Shown in pieces: positions 1 to 11,287 of a DNA stretch of 64,000 nucleotides (position 1 is the first letter of the stretch; each line of letters opens with the position of its first letter). Under the pieces are notes generated by a model. The model was not told where the DNA came from. It was given only the letters and a program-made list of their open reading frames with translations, and searched no databases. The DNA comes from Flavobacterium sp. KACC 22763 (GTDB taxonomy: Bacteria > Bacteroidota > Bacteroidia > Flavobacteriales > Flavobacteriaceae). The position numbers and the translations under genes are program-made. Location: positions 1 to 64,000 of the forward strand of contig NZ_CP117879.1 in assembly GCF_028736155.1 (NCBI RefSeq), given 5' to 3'.

Positions 1-3000
1 AAGGAAGACTACTCATTTTTGACCAATTTGTTCCAGAAATAGTTGTCCATCCATTAAAATCATAATTATTCAATATCTCTTGAATGGGCTCACTTGTTAT
101 TTTGCCTAGTTTTTTATCACTAATTACACTTAATACGTTTCCTAAATGATTAGACAATTCATAACGTTTGTCTCCCACTAAGTTAGCATAATTATTTAGT
201 TGAATTGCTTCTGTGTCAGGATAAATTCGGTCTTGATAATCTAAATAATCAGGAATTCCGTTTTGATCTGTATCCAATGTAGCTCCTGTATTAGGATTTT
301 TGTCACCATCAGGATTTGCACCTTCTTCCCAAGTTTGGTAGCCATCTCCGTCATCGTCAGCATCAAGATAATTAGGAATATCATTTACAATCATTTTTGG
401 ATGTTCAATTGATGGACTTCCATTTGTATTTAATGGTGCTATGCCTTTAAATGGATTGTGATCTCCATCATCATCAGCATTTTCGTATTGAGTTAATACA
501 CCATCGCCATCATCGTCATTATCAAGATAATTCCAAATTTTATCTTCTTTTAGGTCTCCTTTAATACCTGTATAATGATCTGTATTTAAAGTTAATCCAG
601 TATTAGGATTTCTATCTCCATCAGGATTTGCACCTTCATACATTGTATATAAGCCATCTCCATCATCATCAACATCAAGATAATCGAAAATTCCATCATG
701 ATCCGTATCCAAAGTTGGTCCAGTTGAAGGATTTAAATCATGGTCAGGATTTGTACCTTCGTAAACACTGTCTACACCATCTCCGTCATCATCAGTATCC
801 AAATAATTTGGCAAATTATCTCCGTCAGTATTTAATGAAGCAGTGGTTGAGTAATACGGAGCATCAACTTGTTCCACAACAACAGCCCCTTCAAATTTAG
901 TTGCAACACCATCGCCATCGTCATCTGGATCCATGTAATTTGGTACACCATCTCCGTCAGTATCATCATTTGAAAGATTTCCGTCGCCATCAATATCCTC
1001 AAACATGTCAGGAATTCCGTCTTGATCTGTATCGTCTGCACAAATTCCTCCTAGAATTCTTTGCAATGCTGCAGGAACCACTGTCATCGGAGTGTTTGTT
1101 GAAGATTTTGTCGGATTAGTGGTTTCTGTACGGCTAGTAGCATCATCAAAATCAAAACTGTTTTGAGAAGCAGTTGCATTGTTTGGAGTTATTCCGTAAT
1201 TGAAATAACACATATCAAATGCTATCATATTATGATAATTGATTGAACCTCCTAATTGATTTTGATTAAGAATTGGAATCAATGGTAAAGAAACACCTGT
1301 CGAAGCAGTAGACCATGAAGCACTGTTTAAATCTTGCGGTTCATTGTTTACAATATAAGTTGCCGACTGAGTTTTAAAATCGATATTAAATTTTAAATCA
1401 ATTCCTTTTTGTGCCGTTGCTCTGGTCATTGTTTCTGATGTTGCAATATAGTTTCGCAGCGTTTCATTGGCTGTTCTCTGAGCAACAGTAACTTTAGTTC
1501 TAATACGACTACTGAAAAGAGGTTGTGACAATGATAGTACAACTTGAGTAGTTAGTTCTTCTTGAGTAGTTTTTGTTCTATAAACTTTTAAACGATGAAT
1601 AGTATTGTTTGAAGCGGAATGTGTTGTTAAAGTTGCAGGATCATTTCCTTTACCGTTGGGAATTGTTACTGTGCCAACAAGATCATTATTCATATAATAT
1701 TTTAGAACTCCATTATCACGTTGGAGTCTTAAATCATATGAAATGTCACCTTCACCTCTATTTCTATCAATTTCATAGCTGGCTCCATCTTCATTTCTAT
1801 AAATAAATAATGTTGCTTGTTCATTTGGCCAGCTTCCTGAATCTCCCTCACGCGTATTAAATCCGTAAAATTTATTGTCTATTGTTAATCCTACCTTCAC
1901 ATCGGTGCTGTACCTTCTATTAGTTACATTAAATTCAAGATAACCGTCTTCGTCTTGGTTTAAAACTTGACCAAATGATAGGTCTCGGTCGCTACAACCA
2001 CTTGACGGAGTATAAATATCAATTACATTATTTTGTCCAGAAACAGGTGATACTTCAACACAGCTGTACTCAGGAACTTTTACTAAAGATTTATTATAAG
2101 GTAGGATAGTGGCAATTTCTTTGTATTCTAATTGCGCAATACCATAACTTGCGTTAGTAGAGAAGTCTGCGTTTTCCTGTAGTTTAAACCTTGTGTCTAA
2201 TTCTATTTTTGTTAAGTCTGCATTATTTTGAATTGCTGTGGTATTATCTCTAAACCAATTACCAATTGTATTAGCATTAAAACTTAAAGCATAGTCGCGT
2301 TTAGCAGCTACAAATGGTAAATTTAATGGTGCTGCTACATTTTGAGTTAAAGCGTTTGTACTGCCAGCAACTTCATTTTGTGCAACAGATTTACTAGTTA
2401 AATTTGATTTGCCAATTTTCTTAGCGCTTACGCTTTCTGATTGATAAACAATTTTGTCAGACTCTTCTAAACCTAATCGGCTGCTTCCGAAGATATGGTG
2501 CTCTTTTAAGACTAAGCTTTTAGCAGAAGATGACTCATTTAAATTGTAAACTGCCAATTCATTTCCTTGTGCATCTCTAGAATAAAGAGTAGTTGTTGCA
2601 TTTGTTGGCGTGTTTTCATAAAAAACTTTTTTGGTAATTCTATTTCCAAGTCCGTCATATTCAAATGCAATAATTTGATTGTTGCTTCCAATTTTCTTTG
2701 TTATTTTCTTCACTTTTCCATCAACACGCCAATCAATTTTTAATCCTTCAGATTTATCTTCAACAAGTTGCCCTATTGCATCATAAATATAATTGTGTGT
2801 GTTTGTATTGTTTTTATTATAGCTTCCTAGCTGACTAATATTTTGTTTGATATCTATTCCAGTTTCTGAGAAAACATCTGCTGCTGCATCAAAAACTTTG
2901 TTTAACCTATTGTTGCCAGTTGCATATTCATAAGTTAGCTGATCCATTGGTTGGATATCTCCATTTTCAAGAGGAGTGCTTCTGTTCAGTGTTTTTAAAT

Positions 3001-6000
3001 TTCCATTACGATCATAAGTATAATCTGAGCCGTAACTTGCTTTAGCTTGATCATGGCCAGATTTGGTTGCAGCCACCGACTGAGAATTCATAGATTTTAT
3101 ACGGTTAAGCTGATCATACGTATAGTTATTTTTCTGAACAGGTAGAAGCTCATTATCCTTTTTACGAATGGCAGTTGTCATTTGCTTAATGTTTCCATTA
3201 TATAAATCTTTAATGTTTCCAACAATAGAATTATCGCGGCTAAACATTAGAGGTTTATAGCTCTGACTTTCGTCATCATTTGCAATTGCCTTATAATCTT
3301 TATCGTAGTAGCTTAATGAATAACCAAAAGCATCTTTTGTTTTGGTGCCAGTACCATCATTACCTATGTCATTTGAAGCATCGGAAATATTTTCACCATT
3401 CACAGCTTTTAACCAGCCATGAAGTGTATAGGCATAATCTATTCCCTGTACATTCTTATCTCCTAATTGTACTCTTGCAAGAGGACCATGAGGGTAGTAT
3501 TGATAATCAGCATCTTTTTCCCAAATCACTCCATCATTGGAGGTGCTAACATCTACAATGCGGTTATCGGCATCATAGTTATATTTATGTATAAACTGAT
3601 CTGCTTTTGTAGGCTGGAAAACAACTGTGTTTACATTTCCACTTATTAAATCATAATTGTAAACAACTCTTTTTAAATATGCTTCACAATCGTTAGTTAA
3701 TCCTGAATCTGGATCTATAACTGTTGCTGAATTACATCCTAAACTTTTTAGATAAGCATTATAACTTAATAGTTCTTTTACGTTTCCGTGAACGTCATAG
3801 TTATAGAAAATAGCATTATCAAAAGATAATGGGGTGCTTTTATTATAAGTATTATAATAATAAATAGCAGTTACTCGGTTTCTATTATTATCAGCAGGAT
3901 TAAAGCCTAATGCTGTATTGGTAGTGAAAAGAGTAGAAGCCTTAGTTGTCTGATCTATCTGAGGATCTTCAGTGTAAATTGTTTTGCTTACTTCAGTTTT
4001 ATCAAAACTATCATCAAATTTCTCTGCTACGAGATCGCCTACTAAAAGCTTTCCTGTATCATTAATACGATATAGTTCGTTTGTCACATGAATTTCGCCG
4101 GCTTCTATAATTCGTCCTAGATAATCATAATTAGTGTAACTGAAACGTTGTAATCCAGGCTCAATAGTCGAATTAATTTGTTTCGCATTCTGTGATGCAA
4201 TAATTCGTCCTAATTTATCATAAGCAAATCTTGTTATTCCGCCATCTGGAGTTTGCTGCCAGACTAATTGGTTTAATGAGTTGTATTTATATTCTGTTTT
4301 AAAAGTATGTTTAGGAAGGAATGCTTCACTTTCTTCAGCTACTCCGCTTCTAATGTTATTAATGTTTTGATTTAAAGTCAATGTCGCCGCTTCATCTGGA
4401 GCAGATAAACGTTTTACGCCTTCAGGAGCAATCGTTTTTATTAAATTACCCGCCTGATCATAATAATATAAAGTGTACTGATATTCTTTGTCAGAATAAT
4501 TCATGTTGAAATTCTCAACTACAGTACTCATTGCTTTTTCTGTATATTGATCTATAAAATCCTGACGTAACGAAGCAATATATTTATTGTACGAATCTGT
4601 TTGATATGTTCCTGATACACTTGCTTTCAATTCTTCACAAGGAGAGTTTTCTGGTGCTGGAACAGATATAGAGTAAAAAGGCATTATTGCTGGAGGACAG
4701 TCTGTCATGCTAGGCACATACTTGGTATTAATAAAATCCTTCCAAAATAATTTATCCTCGTTGTTTGCATTTGCGTCATTGTATGTTTTATATGCTGCTA
4801 TAGCCGCATCCATATTTTTGTAGCCGTAATGTAAGTCTGTATCACCAAAATCTCTAATAGAAAGATAATTGTAATGCCCCATAGTGCGAACTCCCATAGC
4901 CCCTAAATACTTTATATAATCATCAACTAAATATTGCAAATTGGCACTACAAAAATCATTTTTACTAATTTGTTCACGAAATGAAGATGTTTGATATAAT
5001 TCATATTTTTCATCGCAATTTACAGGCTCAACAGGTTGTGGGATACATTTGCCAGTGCAGCTTAATTCTGGAGTTGCTAATAGTGAGGATTTTGAAGAAA
5101 AATTATTTTTATATTCTATTTCACCAGCAGTATTTATCGTAGCAGAAGTAAACATGGAGTCTGAAGTCGCCATCTTAGATGTTAACGTATTTGGATAATT
5201 CTCGGTCATAAAAAGACAAAAAGTTGGGCTTTTTGCAGATGCTGATCCAGTTTCAGAAATGTACACATTTACAAAATGAAGAAATCTAGTGGTAGCTACT
5301 GTTATTATATTATTATTATTATCTGTAAAATTAATTTCAATAGTATTTCCTTGTTTAATATCTATATTGTTGATATGTTTTGCATTAAATAAATTAATAT
5401 CTTGTATTGAAATCCAATTACCATTATAATCGGTTCCTTTTTCATTGAAATTAAGACTAGTAGCGTTAGATGTTATAAGTATTGAACCTTGATCAATGGC
5501 TACAGGGTGGAAATTATTTACTGTATATTTATTTCTATATGCTTGCCAATGCTGAACTAATTTATTTTGATTAACAAACAAATTTAACGGTGAATTACTG
5601 GATTCATTTATAGGTATCCAATCTGAAGTTAAGTACGAAAATTCAGTATTAGTAATATGATTTCCTGGTAATAAAAAGTTGTTTAAAACATTTTTCAGAG
5701 TATTCTCATAATTAATTTCATCTATAGATGAAAGTGAACATGGAATAGCACTACAAGGTTCTTGATTAGGATTGTAAATGTTTGGACATGTATCACATCC
5801 ATCAAAAAAACCATCGCCATCGGAATCTATTTCCCCACAAGGATCAGTAGGTGCACTACATGAATCGCCATAACCATCACCATTTTTATCCCATTCACCA
5901 CAAGGCGCACAACAAGCAAGATAAAGAGGCATTTTTGCTTTTCCAGAACTTATTGTTGCTAGTTTAATAACTGGTTGTCCTAAAGAATTTCTTGAAGTTA

Positions 6001-9000
6001 TCTTAAGAATATTTGCCTCATTTTTTATTTTAAGACTTCCAATCGATACATTTGTAATTGCTTCACCAGGGTTTGGCAGCCCTTGTAAATCAATACTTAC
6101 CCTTTTGCTTCCATTAACAGTAATAGATGCTATTCCTGCTGTATTATTCCATTTTACTGAACTTGTTGAAGTTAGTCCAAAATAATTATATAAAAAGCTA
6201 TTTGTACTTAAAGTGCTATCTGAAGTTATAGTTATATCACTGTTATACAAATTTCCAGCGACTTGTAAATTAATCAAGAGTGTCGTTAGAGCTTCACTAA
6301 ACTGTTGCTTTTTAGTACAATCAGAACCTTCAGGAATTAGAGTTTCTCCAACACCAGTAACACCATTAACGTGACATTCACCAATTTTAGCCAATGTAGT
6401 TCCAGATAAAATGATCTCCTTTTGTGTAGATGCATCACTGCCAACTTGAATTCTAGCTATGACTTTGTATGCAAAAACAGGATTTTCACCAGATAATGAA
6501 GAACTTGCAGCATCATAATAAATGTTTGTAAGTGAAATGATATGCCAATTACTTGCGCTGTAATTGCCCCATGACACATTAGATCCAGCTGGTAATGTAA
6601 GTTTTAATGCTGTACCTGATAAAATAGTTGGACTAAAATTAAAAATTAAATCACTAGCTCCGCTGGTTTGAATATTCATTGTAGGAGACGATACATTAAG
6701 TGGTAATGTTGCCCCTGTAAAGTCCGCGAATAGTTTAGGAGATAATCCCTGACCCATATTATGCCAAGAAGTCAATGATGATCCAGCAAGATTAACATCG
6801 TTAAATAGGCTGCTTAAAAACATATTTAAATCTGTTAATCCTGGACAATTTCCTGTCTGCACATAACTTTGATAATTAGTTTGAGCTACTAATTGATTTT
6901 GCGCATCAGCAGCATCTACATCTGCATCATATGCAAAATCTGTTGCAATAAAACGTTTTTCTTTATTTTTATAATTTACAGCTGCCGCGTTTGAACAAAA
7001 AGTTGTTGCAGGAGGTGCAATGTAACTTTTGATTGTAGGAACTAAAGTGCTGTAGTTTTTAAGCACGTTCGTAAAATCAGATGAGCCATTTTGCCCAATA
7101 CAGCTATTAGAGTTTCCTTTATTAGTTGCATAAAGATTCATGAAAACATGTTTAATGTTTCCTTTTAATGAGATATATAAACTTCTATACGTATTCCATA
7201 ATTTCGTTTTTTCACTTTCAGTTAAACTAGAATAACTGATAGAGCTTACATCACAAGTCTGAATCGCATTACATTTAACCATTTGCAAAGCCACCTGAAG
7301 CATTTTGGTCGATGTAAAACTCTCGTATTGCGTGTTTAAGGCACGTAGCATTACATCTTTTCGTGTAGTGTAAATAGCACTTGTTTCATAATCAGTTCCT
7401 AATGTTGCTGAAAAATAAGGATCAGAAGTAAAAATTGTATTAAAAGTAGAAGTATCATTAGCTCTAAAATATCCAGCTGCTTCTGCTTTTGCGTATGTAT
7501 CTAAAGAGTTTAAATAAGCATCATATTCATCAGAATTAAATGTTTTTGTGCCAGTACTTTGTACCTCACCTGTATTAGTAAAGAATGTAGTTGATACATT
7601 AGATGTTACACTGCATATCGCTTTAGTATATTGCAGATATTGAAATTCAGGATGATAACCGATTAATGACTTTGCCCAAGAAGAAGACCAGTTGTCCAAG
7701 AAGTCTCCTATTGAATCGAGATTTTGTGGCAATACAAAATATCTTCCATTTTTTTCAATAACACTGCCTCTTATTTTAGGAGAGTAAGTAATATTGTCTT
7801 CATTTTTAATAACTTCTACAAGAGCAGCATTTCCATCCTGATCACGATACTCTGGTAAAGGAAATCTCCAATTATGATCAGTTGTAGTACCATTGTAAAT
7901 AATTTTATTGGTAGTTGAATCGTTAAATATACTGAGTGAATCCCATTGTTCTGCCTGATCTTCGAAATCAGATTTTATAAGACCATATTGGCCATTTGGG
8001 CTAACATCTGCCAACAATGATCCTTCATTAATTGTACAACCAGAAGTAAAAGTTGGCCCGCACAATTGTTCACAAAACTCAGAAAGAGTAGACCATTCAG
8101 TTCTAAAACGATTAACAAATTCTGCCGCTTCAGTTGCATTAATTTGCTGCCCAAAATTAATCTCTGGAAAAGTATTTGTGCCTATTGTTAAAACAAATGT
8201 CTGGCTTATATTTATGAGATTGCTGCCATTACCCTCGGTTGGAATATTATAAAGAGCTTTTAATTGTTTTAAAACATATTCATGTTCGGTTCCTAGGGTA
8301 CTTGTGCATTCTGAGCAAGAAGAAGTTGAACAAATAGAAACTGAAGTGTTACTTTGAAAATCAGTTGGCTTGATATAACAACTTGTATTAGTCGAATCTG
8401 TAATTTTGGCTACATAATCGTCTGCATATTTGTTAAGTACTTCTTGGTCAATTTTTAATTCTTTCAATAACGAATAACTGCCTGCATTAAGCGACAGTTT
8501 CTTAGGAAGAATCGAAATGCTATCTTTTATTGTACTAGGACTTGTTCCAATATATTCATTGCCAAGTTTCTTATTAGTAATAGCAGGAGTAAATAACTCT
8601 TTTGCCGTTTTATCTTTAAGACTAATATTTAGATCATAGACAAAACCATACTTGTTGTTACAATTTATAGGTTTTTCAGGTTGGAAGAAAGTATTATTTT
8701 CTACAGAATAGCTAAAATAATGTTCAGTCGCATTGCTGGCAACGCCAAGTTGTTTTGCAACTACAAGCGCATCATTTTGACCTGATGAATTCGAAGAATT
8801 TGTCAATTCATTATTGTCTGCACTAGTATTAGCATCGCTTGCATTTTTTTTATTTAATAAATCAATATTAATCTTTTTGTGCAATGACTCATCATTAGTG
8901 TCTTCCAATGGGTCTAGATTAAGCTCAGATGCTCCTCCAGCAAGTGCTGTTGCGATTGTTTTTCCTTGTGGATCTATGTAGCTTACAGATGATTGTTTAT

Positions 9001-10555
9001 TAGGATCAATTACTATATTTTTTTTATAGTGGGATGCAAGACCTACTTCATAACCAAAAAGACGATTGAGCTCTTCTTGATTTGGTACAGAATAAATGTA
9101 TTGCATTTCATGATTTGTTCCTAATTGATGATTTGGCCCAACGCCTCCTTTACGAGAAATTCTTCCGGTATTATCTGGAGTATATTCAGTTTGGCTAAAA
9201 GGAAAGTTTGAAGCTGACGGAATGAAATTTCTAAACGGACTGTCAATATCATTATTTCCTGAATAATATCGGCTAGAACCACTAATACTATTCATTCCAG
9301 TAATTGATGTACTAGAATTATCATCTGTTGTTTCCCAATCAAAATCAAGATGAGAATACAATTCATTGTTTAAATTTTTATTTAAAGCACTGAAATAACG
9401 AATATATTTTCTGTTAATAGGAGTAGGTAATACCTCTACAGCAGCTCGACCTTGAGCATCATAAATAACTTCTCCAACAATAGCTTTATCATTTGTGTTG
9501 ATTTTTGTAACCGTTTGCCTGTTACGCAAAGAGCCATCAAAATAGCTGACTACTTCTTTCTTTTTTCCTTGTTCAGCATAACTAGCCTGAAATTGCCAGT
9601 TTTTTTTATCTTCATGCTCAAAGTCAATAGTAGTATAACTTTTAATCCAATCAGAAACTTTTGTTTTATTAGCTATGCCAGAACTCCAAGGACCATAATA
9701 TACTTTTTTGATATCGTCCAAAAATCGACCCACAGCCCTAACACGATAAATGATAAAACCTTTAGAATAAATTAGAGGAATTTCGTATGAAGCATTTGGT
9801 GTTCGTACTCTAGTGTTATTTAATTCGAAATCTCTAGATGAAAAATCAACTTGCTCAGCGCTTATTGTATTTTGTAAATTTTCTTTTCCATAATTATCAA
9901 CCCAAGTCCATTCAAGCTCATATTCTAAAGCTCCTACTAAAGGTTGCCAGCTAAAATTTAATGCAACATGCGATTCATCAGCAGGATCATCTATAATAGC
10001 GGTTTTAATATTAGCCAATTGTTCTGTAACAAGATAATAGCGTTCAGATTCAAAGCCTAACTCCAATGATACATTGTCATTTAGTACATTTGGTGTTCCG
10101 TTTGTCTCGTAAGATTTAACTATGACTTTTACCCCATATCTATTAGTTAATTCATGAGACGATAAATCGATGAAGTTTGCAGAATTTCCCAAAGGGTTGT
10201 ATTCTACCTCTAAAGTTGTATCATATTGGTTAGCAGCTATCTCTTCATCTCCATTAGGAAGAATTGGGATGACGGTTAAAACAACTTTTGTTTTAGCATG
10301 CACAAATGGCGCCAAGTTACTATTGACCTTCAATCTAATATAAGCTTTTGGGCTTATCGATATTTGATTAGGGATTTTTATCTCTGGATCAACAATACGC
10401 TTAGCAATATTTATATTCTTGATTTGCTCACTATTGTAGGTTTCTACTGGAGCTTTATAAATATTCTTTTGTGCAAACATTGATGCATTGCTCATGATAA
10501 TGATTATCAAGCATGCTATAAAGTTTAATTTACGTGGTATTTTATATCTGTTCAT
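1..10555 (-). CDS. Giant secreted RHS/YD-repeat protein with LamG-like and Asp-rich calcium-binding insert (partial, C-terminus beyond left edge)
   Basis: The frame is open from an ATG at 10555 to the left edge, 3518 codons without a stop. A signal peptide covers about residues 1-29 (ending SMFAQ). An N-terminal beta-rich region with an FN3-like stretch precedes Bacteroidota RHS-type sequence (SYIDPQGKTIATALAGG near residue 520). After a long secreted middle part with a Cys-rich Asp repeat near residue 1570, classic YD repeats (TRFAYDKLGRIIAS, DVHGNVKELL) run from about 2080 to 2680. The RHS core motif HIFGSSRLGLEES lies near 2686, but its continuation RYELSNHLGNVLSVISD comes only near 3462. 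The ~770 residues between carry a LamG-like region and about six DDDGDG calcium-binding (thrombospondin type 3-like) repeats. It is the last visible gene of a seven-gene run, 13 bases after the LolA-like gene. RHS proteins are often polymorphic toxins or adhesins; which applies here is not visible. Confidence 0.9.
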   Translation of the reverse strand, partial: MNRYKIPRKLNFIACLIIIIMSNASMFAQKNIYKAPVETYNSEQIKNINIAKRIVDPEIKIPNQISISPKAYIRLKVNSNLAPFVHAKTKVVLTVIPILPNGDEEIAANQYDTTLEVEYNPLGNSANFIDLSSHELTNRYGVKVIVKSYETNGTPNVLNDNVSLELGFESERYYLVTEQLANIKTAIIDDPADESHVALNFSWQPLVGALEYELEWTWVDNYGKENLQNTISAEQVDFSSRDFELNNTRVRTPNASYEIPLIYSKGFIIYRVRAVGRFLDDIKKVYYGPWSSGIANKTKVSDWIKSYTTIDFEHEDKKNWQFQASYAEQGKKKEVVSYFDGSLRNRQTVTKINTNDKAIVGEVIYDAQGRAAVEVLPTPINRKYIRYFSALNKNLNNELYSHLDFDWETTDDNSSTSITGMNSISGSSRYYSGNNDIDSPFRNFIPSASNFPFSQTEYTPDNTGRISRKGGVGPNHQLGTNHEMQYIYSVPNQEELNRLFGYEVGLASHYKKNIVIDPNKQSSVSYIDPQGKTIATALAGGASELNLDPLEDTNDESLHKKINIDLLNKKNASDANTSADNNELTNSSNSSGQNDALVVAKQLGVASNATEHYFSYSVENNTFFQPEKPINCNNKYGFVYDLNISLKDKTAKELFTPAITNKKLGNEYIGTSPSTIKDSISILPKKLSLNAGSYSLLKELKIDQEVLNKYADDYVAKITDSTNTSCYIKPTDFQSNTSVSICSTSSCSECTSTLGTEHEYVLKQLKALYNIPTEGNGSNLINISQTFVLTIGTNTFPEINFGQQINATEAAEFVNRFRTEWSTLSEFCEQLCGPTFTSGCTINEGSLLADVSPNGQYGLIKSDFEDQAEQWDSLSIFNDSTTNKIIYNGTTTDHNWRFPLPEYRDQDGNAALVEVIKNEDNITYSPKIRGSVIEKNGRYFVLPQNLDSIGDFLDNWSSSWAKSLIGYHPEFQYLQYTKAICSVTSNVSTTFFTNTGEVQSTGTKTFNSDEYDAYLNSLDTYAKAEAAGYFRANDTSTFNTIFTSDPYFSATLGTDYETSAIYTTRKDVMLRALNTQYESFTSTKMLQVALQMVKCNAIQTCDVSSISYSSLTESEKTKLWNTYRSLYISLKGNIKHVFMNLYATNKGNSNSCIGQNGSSDFTNVLKNYSTLVPTIKSYIAPPATTFCSNAAAVNYKNKEKRFIATDFAYDADVDAADAQNQLVAQTNYQSYVQTGNCPGLTDLNMFLSSLFNDVNLAGSSLTSWHNMGQGLSPKLFADFTGATLPLNVSSPTMNIQTSGASDLIFNFSPTILSGTALKLTLPAGSNVSWGNYSASNWHIISLTNIYYDAASSSLSGENPVFAYKVIARIQVGSDASTQKEIILSGTTLAKIGECHVNGVTGVGETLIPEGSDCTKKQQFSEALTTLLINLQVAGNLYNSDITITSDSTLSTNSFLYNYFGLTSTSSVKWNNTAGIASITVNGSKRVSIDLQGLPNPGEAITNVSIGSLKIKNEANILKITSRNSLGQPVIKLATISSGKAKMPLYLACCAPCGEWDKNGDGYGDSCSAPTDPCGEIDSDGDGFFDGCDTCPNIYNPNQEPCSAIPCSLSSIDEINYENTLKNVLNNFLLPGNHITNTEFSYLTSDWIPINESSNSPLNLFVNQNKLVQHWQAYRNKYTVNNFHPVAIDQGSILITSNATSLNFNEKGTDYNGNWISIQDINLFNAKHINNIDIKQGNTIEINFTDNNNNIITVATTRFLHFVNVYISETGSASAKSPTFCLFMTENYPNTLTSKMATSDSMFTSATINTAGEIEYKNNFSSKSSLLATPELSCTGKCIPQPVEPVNCDEKYELYQTSSFREQISKNDFCSANLQYLVDDYIKYLGAMGVRTMGHYNYLSIRDFGDTDLHYGYKNMDAAIAAYKTYNDANANNEDKLFWKDFINTKYVPSMTDCPPAIMPFYSISVPAPENSPCEELKASVSGTYQTDSYNKYIASLRQDFIDQYTEKAMSTVVENFNMNYSDKEYQYTLYYYDQAGNLIKTIAPEGVKRLSAPDEAATLTLNQNINNIRSGVAEESEAFLPKHTFKTEYKYNSLNQLVWQQTPDGGITRFAYDKLGRIIASQNAKQINSTIEPGLQRFSYTNYDYLGRIIEAGEIHVTNELYRINDTGKLLVGDLVAEKFDDSFDKTEVSKTIYTEDPQIDQTTKASTLFTTNTALGFNPADNNRNRVTAIYYYNTYNKSTPLSFDNAIFYNYDVHGNVKELLSYNAYLKSLGCNSATVIDPDSGLTNDCEAYLKRVVYNYDLISGNVNTVVFQPTKADQFIHKYNYDADNRIVDVSTSNDGVIWEKDADYQYYPHGPLARVQLGDKNVQGIDYAYTLHGWLKAVNGENISDASNDIGNDGTGTKTKDAFGYSLSYYDKDYKAIANDDESQSYKPLMFSRDNSIVGNIKDLYNGNIKQMTTAIRKKDNELLPVQKNNYTYDQLNRIKSMNSQSVAATKSGHDQAKASYGSDYTYDRNGNLKTLNRSTPLENGDIQPMDQLTYEYATGNNRLNKVFDAAADVFSETGIDIKQNISQLGSYNKNNTNTHNYIYDAIGQLVEDKSEGLKIDWRVDGKVKKITKKIGSNNQIIAFEYDGLGNRITKKVFYENTPTNATTTLYSRDAQGNELAVYNLNESSSAKSLVLKEHHIFGSSRLGLEESDKIVYQSESVSAKKIGKSNLTSKSVAQNEVAGSTNALTQNVAAPLNLPFVAAKRDYALSFNANTIGNWFRDNTTAIQNNADLTKIELDTRFKLQENADFSTNASYGIAQLEYKEIATILPYNKSLVKVPEYSCVEVSPVSGQNNVIDIYTPSSGCSDRDLSFGQVLNQDEDGYLEFNVTNRRYSTDVKVGLTIDNKFYGFNTREGDSGSWPNEQATLFIYRNEDGASYEIDRNRGEGDISYDLRLQRDNGVLKYYMNNDLVGTVTIPNGKGNDPATLTTHSASNNTIHRLKVYRTKTTQEELTTQVVLSLSQPLFSSRIRTKVTVAQRTANETLRNYIATSETMTRATAQKGIDLKFNIDFKTQSATYIVNNEPQDLNSASWSTASTGVSLPLIPILNQNQLGGSINYHNMIAFDMCYFNYGITPNNATASQNSFDFDDATSRTETTNPTKSSTNTPMTVVPAALQRILGGICADDTDQDGIPDMFEDIDGDGNLSNDDTDGDGVPNYMDPDDDGDGVATKFEGAVVVEQVDAPYYSTTASLNTDGDNLPNYLDTDDDGDGVDSVYEGTNPDHDLNPSTGPTLDTDHDGIFDYLDVDDDGDGLYTMYEGANPDGDRNPNTGLTLNTDHYTGIKGDLKEDKIWNYLDNDDDGDGVLTQYENADDDGDHNPFKGIAPLNTNGSPSIEHPKMIVNDIPNYLDADDDGDGYQTWEEGANPDGDKNPNTGATLDTDQNGIPDYLDYQDRIYPDTEAIQLNNYANLVGDKRYELSNHLGNVLSVISDKKLGKITSEPIQEILNNYDFNGWTTISGTNWSKMSSLP

Positions 10556-10568
10556 AAAATGGGGAATA

Positions 10569-11282
10569 TTATGATTTAAATAATTGATAAGTTGAGAATT
10601 TATTAGAGAGCATTATTTCATTTCCTTTTTCAGTAAAATAACTTTCTTTAGAAATGAGAAGATTGTCTCGTTTTTCATTTTTTTCTCTATTCGTAAAAGT
10701 GATTTCCAATCTAGGAGTCGAATAAATTCGTTTTCCTTTTTCGTCTTTACTTTCCATTTTTTCTGTAAAAAACAGATTTTGCTTTACAACCTGATAATCT
10801 TTCTTCCGAATATAGATTACAATTTTATTGAGCATAATCTGCGTTATTTTGTTTGGAGTCAGTTCACAGATGAAATTATTTTTATCCGTTGTAATTAGTT
10901 TGGCATTATACGCATCCAAATAATTTTTTAGCGATAAAGGTGATTCGTCTATTTTTTTTTGTTTCTCGATAACGACCGCTTTTTGATCATGATTTATTTT
11001 TATTCCGACATTTTTAAAAGAAACAAATTCAGTGTTTTTAATTTTGAAATAGTTTACATTATTCTTTTTCAAAACAATACCAGAATAATGGCGATAAACT
11101 TTTTTAGAATTATAATTTTCGTATAAATTATAATTTGAAGTGGCACACAGATAAGGAGCATCGTTAAATGCTTGTGAGGCATTATTAATGATTTGCTGAG
11201 CTGTTATTTTTTTTTCCTGACTATTTACGGCAATTGAAATGAACAGGAAACAGATGTTAAAAATTATAAGTTTTGCTTTCAT
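10569..11282 (-). CDS. Secreted protein, LolA-fold-like, in the RHS gene run
   Basis: A 237-residue protein with a clear signal peptide (about residues 1-21, ending VNSQ). The rest is beta-rich with alternating charged strands, and the layout resembles LolA/outer-membrane lipoprotein-sorting folds: an N-terminal helix (ITAQQIINNASQAF), then strands that include the pattern for a residue read from a membrane ligand. I do not see a catalytic motif. It starts 5 bases after the LRR gene ends and stops 13 bases before the RHS giant starts, so it is very probably cotranscribed and may act as a periplasmic or outer-membrane partner for exporting or placing its large neighbours. That role is inference; the family match is by general appearance only. 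A true LolA is encoded separately at 30603-31250. Confidence 0.8.
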   Translation of the reverse strand: MKAKLIIFNICFLFISIAVNSQEKKITAQQIINNASQAFNDAPYLCATSNYNLYENYNSKKVYRHYSGIVLKKNNVNYFKIKNTEFVSFKNVGIKINHDQKAVVIEKQKKIDESPLSLKNYLDAYNAKLITTDKNNFICELTPNKITQIMLNKIVIYIRKKDYQVVKQNLFFTEKMESKDEKGKRIYSTPRLEITFTNREKNEKRDNLLISKESYFTEKGNEIMLSNKFSTYQLFKS

Positions 11283-11287
11283 TAGTT

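Noticed and set aside
1..10555. Possible frameshift or split of the RHS gene because of the long gap between core motifs
   Set aside because: The frame is continuous from the ATG at 10555 to the edge, and the insert carries coherent domains in frame.
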